From assembly GCA_009777775.1 (NCBI GenBank), contig WRLE01000001.1:62001-126000 (forward strand): DNA of 64,000 nt. Reading direction: 5' to 3'. A model generated the notes under the pieces. The model saw nothing but the letters and a program-made list of their open reading frames with translations, had not been told where the DNA came from and made no database searches. Every line of letters starts with the position of its first letter. Within the stretch, counting starts at the first letter, position 1. This document shows positions 46,469 through 54,949 of this stretch, in pieces. The translations under genes were made by a program, and so were the position numbers. This DNA comes from Oscillospiraceae bacterium (GTDB lineage: Bacteria > Bacillota > Clostridia > Oscillospirales > Oscillospiraceae).

Positions 46469-47587
46469 ATGAACAGAATTCCATTTGATCAAGCAGAAAT
46501 CGACAATGCTACCGAAGTAACCAATGCCCAAGGCAGGGTTACAAAAACTTACGCATATCCCGTTACTCCCAAAGAGAACTATCGCGCACTCTATGCTCGC
46601 GAGCTTCCCTTGTGGATGCCCGTAGGTGGAGATTCATCTTTCATCACCCCGCGCATCGATGCGGACAATGTTGCTCGCTGCTTCAGCTTTGAGGCAAACC
46701 CAACTAATGAAGAAGAGAGAAACGAAATCGCAGCCAATGGTTATAAAGACAAGTTCGGCGTTACTTGGGTCTATATCCCGCAAGCCGGCGGTTCCATGGT
46801 TCGCCCAGGTGCCCCGACACTAACAGACGCAAACGCATGGAAAGATGTTATTCCTTTCCCAGATGTTGATTCATGGGATTGGGAAGGCAGCAAAACAGCT
46901 AATGCCAACTATCTGAACAAAACAAGGTTCATCAGCGTTACCATTCTCTCCGGTTTCTTCGAGAGATTGATCTCCTGGATGGATTTCGAAGGCGCAGCTA
47001 TGGCTCTCATCGATGATGACCAAAAAGATGCCGTCCATGCAGCATTCGATGCCCTTGCCGATGTTTACATCAAAATGATTGACAAATTCATTTGGGCATA
47101 TGAGCTCGACCAACTCAGCTTCCACGATGACTGGGGTAGCCAACGCGCGCCGTTCTTCGGTGTAGATACCGTTAAAGAAATGCTCGTTCCTTACATCAAA
47201 AAAGTTGCTGACTATTGCCAATCTCGCGGTGTATTCTTTGATTTGCACTCCTGCGGTAAAAACGAGCTACTCGTTCCAGCAATGATCGATGCCAATGTGG
47301 TTTCCTGGTCACCGCAACCCATGAATGATGTACGCGCCCTTCGTGAGCAATATGGCGACAAACTCATCTTCGGCGGCATCCCTGGCTTCCTGCCTGCAGT
47401 ACCCTTTGGCGGACCTCCAATAGAAGACGATGTTGCTATTGCAGCAGCAAAACAATTTGTCGATACATATTGCCAACCCGACGCCTTTGTTGCAAAACCT
47501 TTCACTGGCGGCGGTGGCGGATTCGGAGCACCCCCAATTTACACAGAAACAATGTATATTGAAACACGCAAAGCATTCAACCCCTAA
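46469..47587 (+). CDS. uroporphyrinogen decarboxylase (URO-D) family protein, probable cobamide methyltransferase type
   Basis: A 372-residue TIM-barrel protein of the URO-D superfamily. It has FHDDWGSQ (H219, D220) and FFDLHSCGKN (H260, C262), the residues placed like the zinc site of MtaA/CmuA-type methyltransferases. True HemE decarboxylases lack this HxC pair. GGAGGAG precedes the ATG at 46469. No corrinoid protein, MtaB-type partner or heme gene is nearby, so the substrate is open. A clean terminator follows, making it a single-gene unit. Confidence 0.85.
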   Translation: MNRIPFDQAEIDNATEVTNAQGRVTKTYAYPVTPKENYRALYARELPLWMPVGGDSSFITPRIDADNVARCFSFEANPTNEEERNEIAANGYKDKFGVTWVYIPQAGGSMVRPGAPTLTDANAWKDVIPFPDVDSWDWEGSKTANANYLNKTRFISVTILSGFFERLISWMDFEGAAMALIDDDQKDAVHAAFDALADVYIKMIDKFIWAYELDQLSFHDDWGSQRAPFFGVDTVKEMLVPYIKKVADYCQSRGVFFDLHSCGKNELLVPAMIDANVVSWSPQPMNDVRALREQYGDKLIFGGIPGFLPAVPFGGPPIEDDVAIAAAKQFVDTYCQPDAFVAKPFTGGGGGFGAPPIYTETMYIETRKAFNP

Positions 47588-47657
47588 AGGATTGTCATTT
47601 TTAGTCAATATACACGTGTAATCGTTTAGCGAAAGCATGCAAATTATTTAATAGAAA

Positions 47658-47706
47658 AAACCCGCACAGCTGTCATTATTGACGCTTGCGGGTTTATCTT
47701 TTCTTT
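47658..47706 (+). terminator. terminator after the URO-D family gene
   Basis: AAACCCGCA (47658-47666) pairs with TGCGGGTTT (47687-47695), followed by ATCTTTTCTTTTTTTT. Confidence 0.85.
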
Positions 47707-47783
47707 TTTTTCATAAGATTGTTTTATCGTGCAAGATGCAGCGAAGAGCAGCAAGTGAAAATACGCTGCACTTGTCAACTTTC

Positions 47784-47939
47784 CTATTTTTTGTCATTGC
47801 TGACCATTGGTGCTGATTTTCTATTTTCGATATCGCGTAAATAAAGCAAATATCTCAGGGTATTCGCCTGCAGCTCCGAGTCAAGGGAGCGAAATACTTC
47901 CAAGGCTCTTGTTTCCATTTCCAATGGGGAATTGTTCAT
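47784..47939 (-). CDS. small helical protein of unknown function
   Basis: A 51-residue protein (starting MNNSPLEMETRALEVFRSL). AAAGGAG sits 7 bases before the ATG, which is the main support for it being real. It should fold as two helices (about residues 8-20 and 22-40); the second reads ELQANTLRYLLYLRD. No signal peptide or Cys. I know no family for it. Confidence 0.6.
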   Translation of the reverse strand: MNNSPLEMETRALEVFRSLDSELQANTLRYLLYLRDIENRKSAPMVSNDKK

Positions 47940-48136
47940 GATCTTACTCCTTTCTTTTTAAAGCAATTGCTTCTGATATATATATCGGTAACTTGCTAAT
48001 GGAAATAAGCATAAAATTGAAATGTCACAAATATTTAATATATATTTATATAAATACTTTAAATGTAACATATTTTTACTGCATAGTAAGGTAATAATTC
48101 CACTGTTAGTATGAATTTTAGACATAAAACATAAAA

Positions 48137-48163
48137 ATCCCAGCAGCAAAAAGCTGTTGAGAT
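48137..48163 (-). terminator. terminator after tRNA-Pro
   Basis: On the minus strand TCTCAACAGC pairs with GCTGCTGGGA (two G-U pairs) around a TTTTT loop and is followed by TTTTTATG. It starts 5 bases after the tRNA 3' end. Confidence 0.75.
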
Positions 48164-48167
48164 TTTT

Positions 48168-48243
48168 TGGTCGGAGTGGTGAGACTCGAACTCACGGCCT
48201 CATGGTCCCGAACCATGCACGCTACCACCTGCGCTACACCCCG
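48168..48243 (-). tRNA. tRNA-Pro (anticodon CGG)
   Basis: A complete 76-base cloverleaf with encoded CCA. The acceptor stem is CGGGGTG/CACTCCG with G-U allowance, typical for tRNA-Pro. The anticodon stem CATGG/CCATG holds the loop TTCGGGA, giving anticodon CGG. The T arm GTGAGTTCGAGTCTCAC is intact. It has its own terminator. Confidence 0.96.
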
Positions 48244-48365
48244 ATGTATTAGCTAGGTTGATTATATTCCATCTGTTTTTTTTTTGCAAGTATAATATTG
48301 TGATTTCAATGGTTATGGAGTATAATAAAATTTATCTTATAACACATAATTTAGGAGTACAATTA

Positions 48366-49193
48366 ATGAACGAAGTATATGATAAGCTTATAAAATGTTT
48401 AAGTATTGTCCAAAATAAAATTGACCATAAACCAAAAGTTGCTTTGGTTCTCGGGTCGGGTCTTGGCGGGTATGCTGAGCTGGTCGAGGATGCACAAACA
48501 ATAGATTATTCTCAAATCGAAGGCTTCCCCATAAGCACTGTTGCGGGGCACCATGGTAGATTTGTTTTTGGCTATATAAACGAAGTACCTGTTGTGGTCA
48601 TGCAAGGGCGGGTACATTATTATGAAGGTTACCCCATCAGCGATGTTGTATTACCCATTAGGCTCATGGGTCTCATGGGAGCAGAGACTCTGTTTTTGAC
48701 TAATGCAGTGGGGGGTATAAACAAAACATTCGCAGCTGGTGATTTTATGTTGATTTCTGACCATATTCTAGTGAATGTACCATCACCATTACTAGGTCCG
48801 AATCTCGACGAACTAGGTACCAGATTCCCTGACATGAGTGAAATTTACGACTTGGATGTCCGAGAAAAAATAAAAGCAGCGGCGAAATCTCTTGATATAT
48901 CACTTCATGAAGGTGTTTATTTGCAAACATCGGGACCAAATTTTGAAACACCTGCTGAAATCCGTGCTTACGGTACAATGGGTGCTGATGTGGTTGGCAT
49001 GAGTACAGCTTGTGAAGCCATAGCTGCAAACCATATGGGTATGAAAGTCTGCGGAATATCATGTATTTCCAACCTGGCTTCCGGTATTTCAAAAACACCT
49101 CTAACCCATGATGAAGTACAAGAAACCGCTGATATTGCCGCTCCCAAATTTCAAAAACTGCTCACAGAAGTAATTACAAGGATTGGCGCATAA
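48366..49193 (+). CDS. punA: purine-nucleoside phosphorylase
   Basis: A 275-residue trimeric-type PNP that splits purine nucleosides with phosphate. Motifs: LVLGSGLGGYAELV (phosphate loop), VAGHHGRFVFG, VVMQGRVHYYEGYP, FLTNAVGGIN and the MSTACEAIAANHMGMKVCGISCISN end. TAGGAG supports the ATG at 48366; in-frame upstream codons from 48258 run through an AT-rich leader. The next gene starts at the very next base. Confidence 0.96.
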   Translation: MNEVYDKLIKCLSIVQNKIDHKPKVALVLGSGLGGYAELVEDAQTIDYSQIEGFPISTVAGHHGRFVFGYINEVPVVVMQGRVHYYEGYPISDVVLPIRLMGLMGAETLFLTNAVGGINKTFAAGDFMLISDHILVNVPSPLLGPNLDELGTRFPDMSEIYDLDVREKIKAAAKSLDISLHEGVYLQTSGPNFETPAEIRAYGTMGADVVGMSTACEAIAANHMGMKVCGISCISNLASGISKTPLTHDEVQETADIAAPKFQKLLTEVITRIGA

Positions 49194-51029
49194 ATGGACA
49201 TAAAGCTAGAACGCATACTTTCCCAAGTGCAAAAACCCGGACGCTACACAGGTGGGGAATATAGACAAATCATCAAGGACAAAAGTAAAGTTGCCATCAG
49301 AATCGCATTTTGTTTCCCAGATACATATGAAATTGGAATGTCTAATCTTGGGCTTCGCATTTTATATGGACTGTTAAATGAAATCGAGGATGTTTGGTGC
49401 GAACGTGTATTTGCACCTTGGGTGGATATGGAAAATCAAATGAGGGAAGCTGAAATGAGTCTGTATGGACTAGAAAGTGGCGACCCTTTAAAAATGTTCG
49501 ATATTGTCGCTTTTTCCTTGGGATATGAGCTTTCTTTCACTAATGTCTTCACAATGCTCGATTTATCTGGGATTTCTCTGCGAGCCGATGAAAGAAAAGA
49601 GGAAGACCCGCTTATAATAGCAGGGGGGATGTGTTGTTTTAACCCTGAACCCCTGAGCGAGTTTATGGATTTGATGGTTATTGGCGATGGAGAAGATATG
49701 ATGGTGGATGTCATTAACCAATATCGCCAGTCTAAAAACGAAGGACAAACAAAGAACGAATTTTTAAAAAGTGCTTGCACCATCGGCGGGGTTTATGTAC
49801 CGTCTTTTTATGATGTGAGCTATAAAAGCGATGGCAAAATCGAGGGCATTTCATCAAATATGGGAGCTATGCTTCCTGTGATGAAAAGAAATGTTGATGA
49901 TATGGACAATGCATATTTTCCTGTAGAATCTATAATGCCATCCATTGAGCTTGTTCACGATAGGGTTGTCCTGGAGCTTTTTCGCGGTTGTATACGTGGT
50001 TGCAGGTTTTGCCAAGCAGGCTATATAGGCAGACCCCATCGCTCCCGTTCCAGCGATATTTTGATAAAGCAAGGTATAGAAGCAGTTAGTCTTTCAGGAT
50101 ACGATGAGCTTGCTCTTTTGTCGCTTAGCACCAGCGATTATGAAGAATTGTTAGAGCTTTGCGATGGTCTACTAAATTGGTGCGAACCTAGAAGCACCAG
50201 CATTTCGCTACCATCCCTTCGAGCAGATAATTTCAGCATCGAACTCATGGAGCGTATCCAAAAGGTGCGAAAATCTGGCTTGACCTTCGCTCCTGAAGCT
50301 GGTACGCAACGCTTGCGTGATGTAATAAATAAAAACCTCACAGAGGAGGACCTCTTTGAGAGTTGTAAAATTGCTTTCCAAGGTGGTTGGAATGGCGTTA
50401 AGCTATATTTCATGCTGGGATTACCCACTGAAACTGATGAAGATGTGCTTGCCATTGCAGCCCTTGCTCAGAAGGTTTATGAAATTTGGAAAGAGCATGG
50501 AAAAAATAAAAACAGGGGAGTGCGAATATCTATAAGCACTTCATGCTTCATTCCAAAACCCCATACCCCTTTCCAATGGGAGGAGCAGATTTCAAACGAG
50601 GAATACTTGCGGCGAGTGTATTTGCTTCGAGATTCACTAAAAACAAAAGCTATCTCATATAGCTGGCATTCTCCACAGCAAGGGCGAGTAGAAGCTGCCC
50701 TTGCGCGAGGCGATAGGCGAATGGGCGATGTATTAGAAACAGCATGGCAGCTGGGAGCTCGCATGGATTCCTGGAGTGAATGCTTTGATTATGATATTTG
50801 GATTGAAGCATTTAACCGATGTGGAATTGATATCGATTTTTATGCAGCGAGGGAAAGGGAATATGACGAGATTCTACCATGGAGCCTGGTTTCAGCTGGT
50901 GTATCCCAAGAGCATTTTTGGCGTGAAAGAGAGCTGTCACGATTGGGAACAGCATCACCAAATTGCAAAGAAAAATGCGCCAACTGTGGCGTTTGTAGTG
51001 TATATAAGAAAACGAAGTCTAATTCTTAA
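49194..51029 (+). CDS. TIGR03960-type radical SAM protein
   Basis: A 611-residue protein of the B12-binding/radical SAM class. Family features are PGRYTGGEYRQIIKD near the start, FCFPDTYEIGMSNLGLRILYGLLNE, and the cluster motif CIRGCRFCQAGYIGRPHR at about residues 266-283. A Cys-rich end (CKEKCANCGVC) follows. The N-terminal part has a cobalamin-binding-like layout. Relatives commonly precede a DUF2344 protein and RNase G; here those are missing and small unrelated ORFs follow. The reaction is not known. It begins right after the punA stop codon. Confidence 0.92.
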   Translation: MDIKLERILSQVQKPGRYTGGEYRQIIKDKSKVAIRIAFCFPDTYEIGMSNLGLRILYGLLNEIEDVWCERVFAPWVDMENQMREAEMSLYGLESGDPLKMFDIVAFSLGYELSFTNVFTMLDLSGISLRADERKEEDPLIIAGGMCCFNPEPLSEFMDLMVIGDGEDMMVDVINQYRQSKNEGQTKNEFLKSACTIGGVYVPSFYDVSYKSDGKIEGISSNMGAMLPVMKRNVDDMDNAYFPVESIMPSIELVHDRVVLELFRGCIRGCRFCQAGYIGRPHRSRSSDILIKQGIEAVSLSGYDELALLSLSTSDYEELLELCDGLLNWCEPRSTSISLPSLRADNFSIELMERIQKVRKSGLTFAPEAGTQRLRDVINKNLTEEDLFESCKIAFQGGWNGVKLYFMLGLPTETDEDVLAIAALAQKVYEIWKEHGKNKNRGVRISISTSCFIPKPHTPFQWEEQISNEEYLRRVYLLRDSLKTKAISYSWHSPQQGRVEAALARGDRRMGDVLETAWQLGARMDSWSECFDYDIWIEAFNRCGIDIDFYAAREREYDEILPWSLVSAGVSQEHFWRERELSRLGTASPNCKEKCANCGVCSVYKKTKSNS

Positions 51030-51091
51030 TCTATATTTTGTCGTTTTGTACATAGAAAGTTTAAAGTTTATCTGACCAATGGTGTAATAAA

Positions 51092-51223
51092 ATGAGTAAA
51101 AAAGTAAAAAAAATATATATAGTATTGGGTTTATTGTTTATTATGTCAATAGTATTATTACCAAAATTCTTTGGAACAGTTAAGTATGTTGGAAATGAAA
51201 ATAATCTTGATGTCTTAGAATAG
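51092..51223 (+). CDS. possible small membrane peptide
   Basis: A 43-residue frame: MSKKVKKIYIVLGLLF at the start, one membrane helix at about residues 8-24, then a short polar outside tail. The upstream ribosome site is poor (GGTGTAATAAA). It may be real, as a single-helix peptide after the radical SAM gene, or chance in AT-rich DNA. The rest of 51224-51408 has no gene I can support. Confidence 0.35.
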   Translation: MSKKVKKIYIVLGLLFIMSIVLLPKFFGTVKYVGNENNLDVLE

Positions 51224-51408
51224 AGTAAAAAATTGCTTGTTTATTTCTTGTCCTAATGTTATATTATTGCTAGTTATGTTGTCTAGCAAAATATCTATCT
51301 ACATAATGTTCATACTAAAAGCTATTTGTATTGTATTTTAAATGCTAAGCTATCATGATTACTTTAACTAGGAAATTACACAAAACTATTAAGAAAGGAG
51401 GTTTTGTC

Positions 51409-51714
51409 ATGAAGAAACTCACACTCTATGTTGTACTTGCTGCTTTAATGTTTCTACTACTCGCACCAATTGCTGCACTAGCCAACAATGCTCTTCCAAC
51501 TCATAATCACAGTTTTGATACAACTGCTACTGAAGAAGAAACGCATGTCGTATGGATAATATCAAATTTTTATCCAAAGACCCCAAATTCTACGATTTAT
51601 TGTTTTTATTTCGTTTATTTGTCACTGTACGAAGATATTGCTGATTACTACGATTACCTTGCTCACGAAATATATAATAATGTATGTATTTGGTGCGGTC
51701 GTGATAGTTGGTAG
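51409..51714 (+). CDS. small secreted protein of unknown function
   Basis: A 101-residue protein with a clear Sec signal peptide (hydrophobic residues 4-22, cleavage likely after ALA at about 25). The mature part of about 76 residues has THNHSFD near its start, a Tyr-rich middle and three Cys (one in IYCFYF, two in CIWCGRD near the end). AAGGAGG lies just upstream. The final CIWCG looks like a CxxC redox or metal motif. No family recognised. Confidence 0.7.
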   Translation: MKKLTLYVVLAALMFLLLAPIAALANNALPTHNHSFDTTATEEETHVVWIISNFYPKTPNSTIYCFYFVYLSLYEDIADYYDYLAHEIYNNVCIWCGRDSW

Positions 51715-52026
51715 TATAGTTAAATCAAGTATATTACACAATCGTTTAGTATAGCATTTCCATAACAACTCTTAAATCTTATTACTAATAACTAATCCTA
51801 GCTATCGAAATAAAATTCGAAAATGCTTTAGGTGTTTATCTATCTTTAAGCAAAGCAATAGGGTAGCGTAATACGGTTTTTCGAGTTAATGATGGAAACG
51901 CTATACTATTGTGGTTTTGACTACACTACGTATTGTTAAATGCGAAGCCTTTAATATATAAAGTATTATTTTATATCATACATGTGTCATAAATTATATA
52001 TTCATATAAGAAAAAGAGTAAATATT
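51715..52026. other. AT-rich gap with imperfect inverted repeat
   Basis: No gene seen. CAATAGGGTAGCG (51859-51871) and CGCTATACTATTG (51901-51913) pair at 11 of 13 positions around a loop of about 29 bases. It may be a terminator-like or leader structure ahead of the lipoprotein gene; I do not match it to a known riboswitch. Confidence 0.4.
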
Positions 52027-54261
52027 ATGAATTTTTTTTCATTACATCGATTATTTTGTTTTTTTATTTTAACAATACTAATTTTTATTATATGTGGATG
52101 CACTCAGAGTGATGCATCGAATGATATTGAATACACATATAGTCTTCAAGACTCACCACTCGTTGAAATCCTTAACAACAACCCAAGCAACCTAATTCTA
52201 GTTAATGGTTGGTTGTATTACGTAGAAATGACATATAGTGATTTTCTATCAAGTGAAATAGCAGAAGAAACGAATGTCAACTCGCATCTATATCGAATCA
52301 ATATAGAAGCTAATGTTGTTGAAAAACTTGATAGATACATTCAAAATAATATACCAGAAGGATATCAAGGAGTCGTTTCTATAGGATTCTATGGAGAAGC
52401 TCGTGATAGTTTTATATGGCTAATAGAAAGTATTGATTTATATGATATTACCGGGTTATATACTGATACGGTTCGGCAGTTACGGATAATAGATGAGACT
52501 GGCAAAGTTTATACTTCAATAAATATGGCGGAGCTACTTGGCTTTAACCCGCACAATGCTTATCTAGCACGAACAGATAGCAATGGAAATCTTGGAATTT
52601 TCGCTAATGGAAAACTTCATGTTATTGATACTCAGTTAAAAATAATTCATGAACAAGCATTTGAAGAACAAATTATACAATTGATAAAAGTCGGAAATGG
52701 AAATATTGGATTAATAACGCAAAACTCTTTCGGGAATCTAGACCTTATTCTATTCGATACACAATTTGGTAGCAGAAACAATGTTATACACTCTATGCCA
52801 TCAAACGTTTCAATTTATGACGGTAATAATGACTATGATGTCCTATACTACATTAATGGAATGCTATACTCATATAATCTAAATGAGATGTCAAGTTCAA
52901 TTATTCACAACCTATTTCTAAGCAATATTTATGACACTCCAGTGGATGTACTTTTTTTACTAAATGATAGCTTTTTAATTACTGTTCTCGAACAAGAAAA
53001 CGATAACACATTTACTATGAAAAAGTTACATTTAGTTAGAATACCTGTTTCCGAAATGAACGAACGAATCACACTAACTCTAGCAGTTTGCGCGGGAACT
53101 GGGATTCCCCTAGATACTGCTATCAAAAATTTCAATAGTATACCAGGAAATCCATACTACATTGAAGTAATACCTTACGAATATTTTGAAAACAACACAG
53201 ACTATTTAGACGAATTTACAATTAACATGGCTGCTGGTTTTATCCCAGATATGATTGCAACGAATTATTTTCCTATACATCTTTATGTGCAAAATGGGTA
53301 TATTGAAGATTTATATAAATTTTTGGACAATGATGTGGAGCTAAATCGCAGTTCATTTCACGATAATGTTATTAAATCGTTTGAAATTAATGGCATTTTT
53401 GCACATGGTAGCCTTAGTTTTTCTATTATCAGCCTAATCGGAGCAAAATCGAAAATCGAAAGTATATCAAAGTGGAGTCTAGAAGCAATGTCAACAGTAA
53501 TAAAAGACAATGGAATTTACGGATTTGCTGGTATTAATAAAATTGATTTGTTGTATATCGCATTGTGCTATAATATGCCTCAGTTTATAAGCAGAGACTC
53601 AGCTCAATGCAGTTTTGACAGTAATGAATTCAAGTCATTGCTAGCTTTTGTAAATGATTGTCAAATGTTAGAAGGAGACAGCTTAACATATGACGAAATA
53701 CGTGAAGTATATGAAACTGGAGATACCTTGCTATATAGTACTTTCAACAAGTATGGTTCTTCGTTCTTAGGCTTTCTTTACATTATACCAGCGAAAGAGT
53801 TATTTCGTGATGAAGTACTTTTTATTGGGTTTCCAAACGATACTGGATTAGTAGCTTTTATTGAAGCTAGAGACGGTGTAGCTATGACAACATCGTGTAA
53901 AGACAAAGATGGTGCATGGCAGTTTATACGATCATTGCTCACAGCTGATGGACAAGATAGTTCGCGCAATTTTAGAAATGTTTCTTCCTTGTCACGTTTT
54001 CCCACAAATATTGACAGCATGAACAGACTCATTAATTATTATATGGATCTTGATAATGAAGATGGTATAACTAAAAATGATGTGACAATGATAATTGATG
54101 TGATTAATAATGCGCAAGCTTTATCTATGGACCCTAATATTGTTGACATAATATGCGAAACAGCAGCAGCATATTTCATGGGTACAAGAGAAATTGACGA
54201 AACAGCGAACATTATACAAAATCGTGTAACTCTTTACTTAAGCGAGCTTTATGGATGGTAG
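52027..54261 (+). CDS. lipoprotein with propeller-like N-terminus and solute-binding-protein C-terminus
   Basis: A 744-residue exported lipoprotein (lipobox ICGC at about residues 24-27). Residues about 45-330 contain repeated strand-turn units of the type NLILVNGWLYYVEM, NLGIFANGKLHVID and NIGLITQNSFGNLDLIL, suggesting a beta-propeller. From about 345 (ITLTLAVCAGTGIPLDTAIKNFN) it follows the family 1 solute-binding plan, including NMAAGFIPDMIATNYFPIHLYVQNGYIEDL and DKDGAWQFIRSLL. No transporter genes are close. The ATG at 52027 gives the signal peptide directly, but its ribosome site is weak. Confidence 0.75.
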   Translation: MNFFSLHRLFCFFILTILIFIICGCTQSDASNDIEYTYSLQDSPLVEILNNNPSNLILVNGWLYYVEMTYSDFLSSEIAEETNVNSHLYRINIEANVVEKLDRYIQNNIPEGYQGVVSIGFYGEARDSFIWLIESIDLYDITGLYTDTVRQLRIIDETGKVYTSINMAELLGFNPHNAYLARTDSNGNLGIFANGKLHVIDTQLKIIHEQAFEEQIIQLIKVGNGNIGLITQNSFGNLDLILFDTQFGSRNNVIHSMPSNVSIYDGNNDYDVLYYINGMLYSYNLNEMSSSIIHNLFLSNIYDTPVDVLFLLNDSFLITVLEQENDNTFTMKKLHLVRIPVSEMNERITLTLAVCAGTGIPLDTAIKNFNSIPGNPYYIEVIPYEYFENNTDYLDEFTINMAAGFIPDMIATNYFPIHLYVQNGYIEDLYKFLDNDVELNRSSFHDNVIKSFEINGIFAHGSLSFSIISLIGAKSKIESISKWSLEAMSTVIKDNGIYGFAGINKIDLLYIALCYNMPQFISRDSAQCSFDSNEFKSLLAFVNDCQMLEGDSLTYDEIREVYETGDTLLYSTFNKYGSSFLGFLYIIPAKELFRDEVLFIGFPNDTGLVAFIEARDGVAMTTSCKDKDGAWQFIRSLLTADGQDSSRNFRNVSSLSRFPTNIDSMNRLINYYMDLDNEDGITKNDVTMIIDVINNAQALSMDPNIVDIICETAAAYFMGTREIDETANIIQNRVTLYLSELYGW

Positions 54262-54403
54262 GTAAATTATTTATTGACTTTGGAGAATCTTAACCATGCT
54301 GGTTTTCGGGGTATTGACAAAAGCAATTGGAGATATTATACTTTACAAAGTGCTTCGTGGCTGCAGCGGAGCTTTTTATTTATATCTTGGTATAAATGGA
54401 AAA

Positions 54404-54913
54404 ATGGAAAAGAAGAAAGGAATTGATGGTTTGGCTGATACAATCAAAGATCCGAAATATAAAATGAGCGAAGAGCGACTTGAGGAATTAAAAGAGGAAC
54501 TCAGTTTTCTACAAACAGTTCGGGAAAAGGAAGTCGCTGAACTAATCAAAGAAGCTCGAAGCTTTGGCGACCTCAGCGAGAATAGCGAATACGATGAAGC
54601 AAAGACAGAACAGGGCAAGCTTTATGCGAAAATAGCCGAGATTAAAAACCTAGTGGAAAACGCCGAAATTGTCATAGCTTCTGAGCAAACAGACCGAGTT
54701 GGCATCGGTAGCAAGGTAACTGTTCGTGATATGGGATTTGGCACAGAGGATGTTTACGAAATTGTCGGTTCCCAGGAAGCAGACCCAATAAACGGGAGGA
54801 TATCCGATGATTCACCTTTAGGAAAAGGACTCATGGACAAAGAACGGGGCGAATCCATAGAAATTGATGCTCCAGCTGGTGTTCAAAAATTCCAAATCGT
54901 CGATATTGCATAA
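54404..54913 (+). CDS. greA: transcription elongation factor GreA
   Basis: A 169-residue transcript-cleavage factor. The coiled-coil tip with the acidic pair is GDLSENSEYDEAK, preceded by LSFLQTVREKEVAELIKEAR. The C-terminal FKBP-like domain ends SIEIDAPAGVQKFQIVDI. It rescues backtracked RNA polymerase. The start is uncertain: ATG at 54404 is used; 54296 adds 36 residues unlike GreA and 54464 would trim a 20-residue extension. It is followed by lysS 36 bases later, a usual pairing in Clostridia. Confidence 0.93.
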   Translation: MEKKKGIDGLADTIKDPKYKMSEERLEELKEELSFLQTVREKEVAELIKEARSFGDLSENSEYDEAKTEQGKLYAKIAEIKNLVENAEIVIASEQTDRVGIGSKVTVRDMGFGTEDVYEIVGSQEADPINGRISDDSPLGKGLMDKERGESIEIDAPAGVQKFQIVDIA

Positions 54914-54949
54914 GAAAATGTATTTACCCGATGAAAGGTATGATATAAA

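Noticed and set aside
51859-51913. Possible cyclic-di-GMP or other riboswitch before the lipoprotein gene
   Set aside because: The inverted repeat is imperfect and the conserved bases of the known classes are not found; kept only as an unassigned structure.
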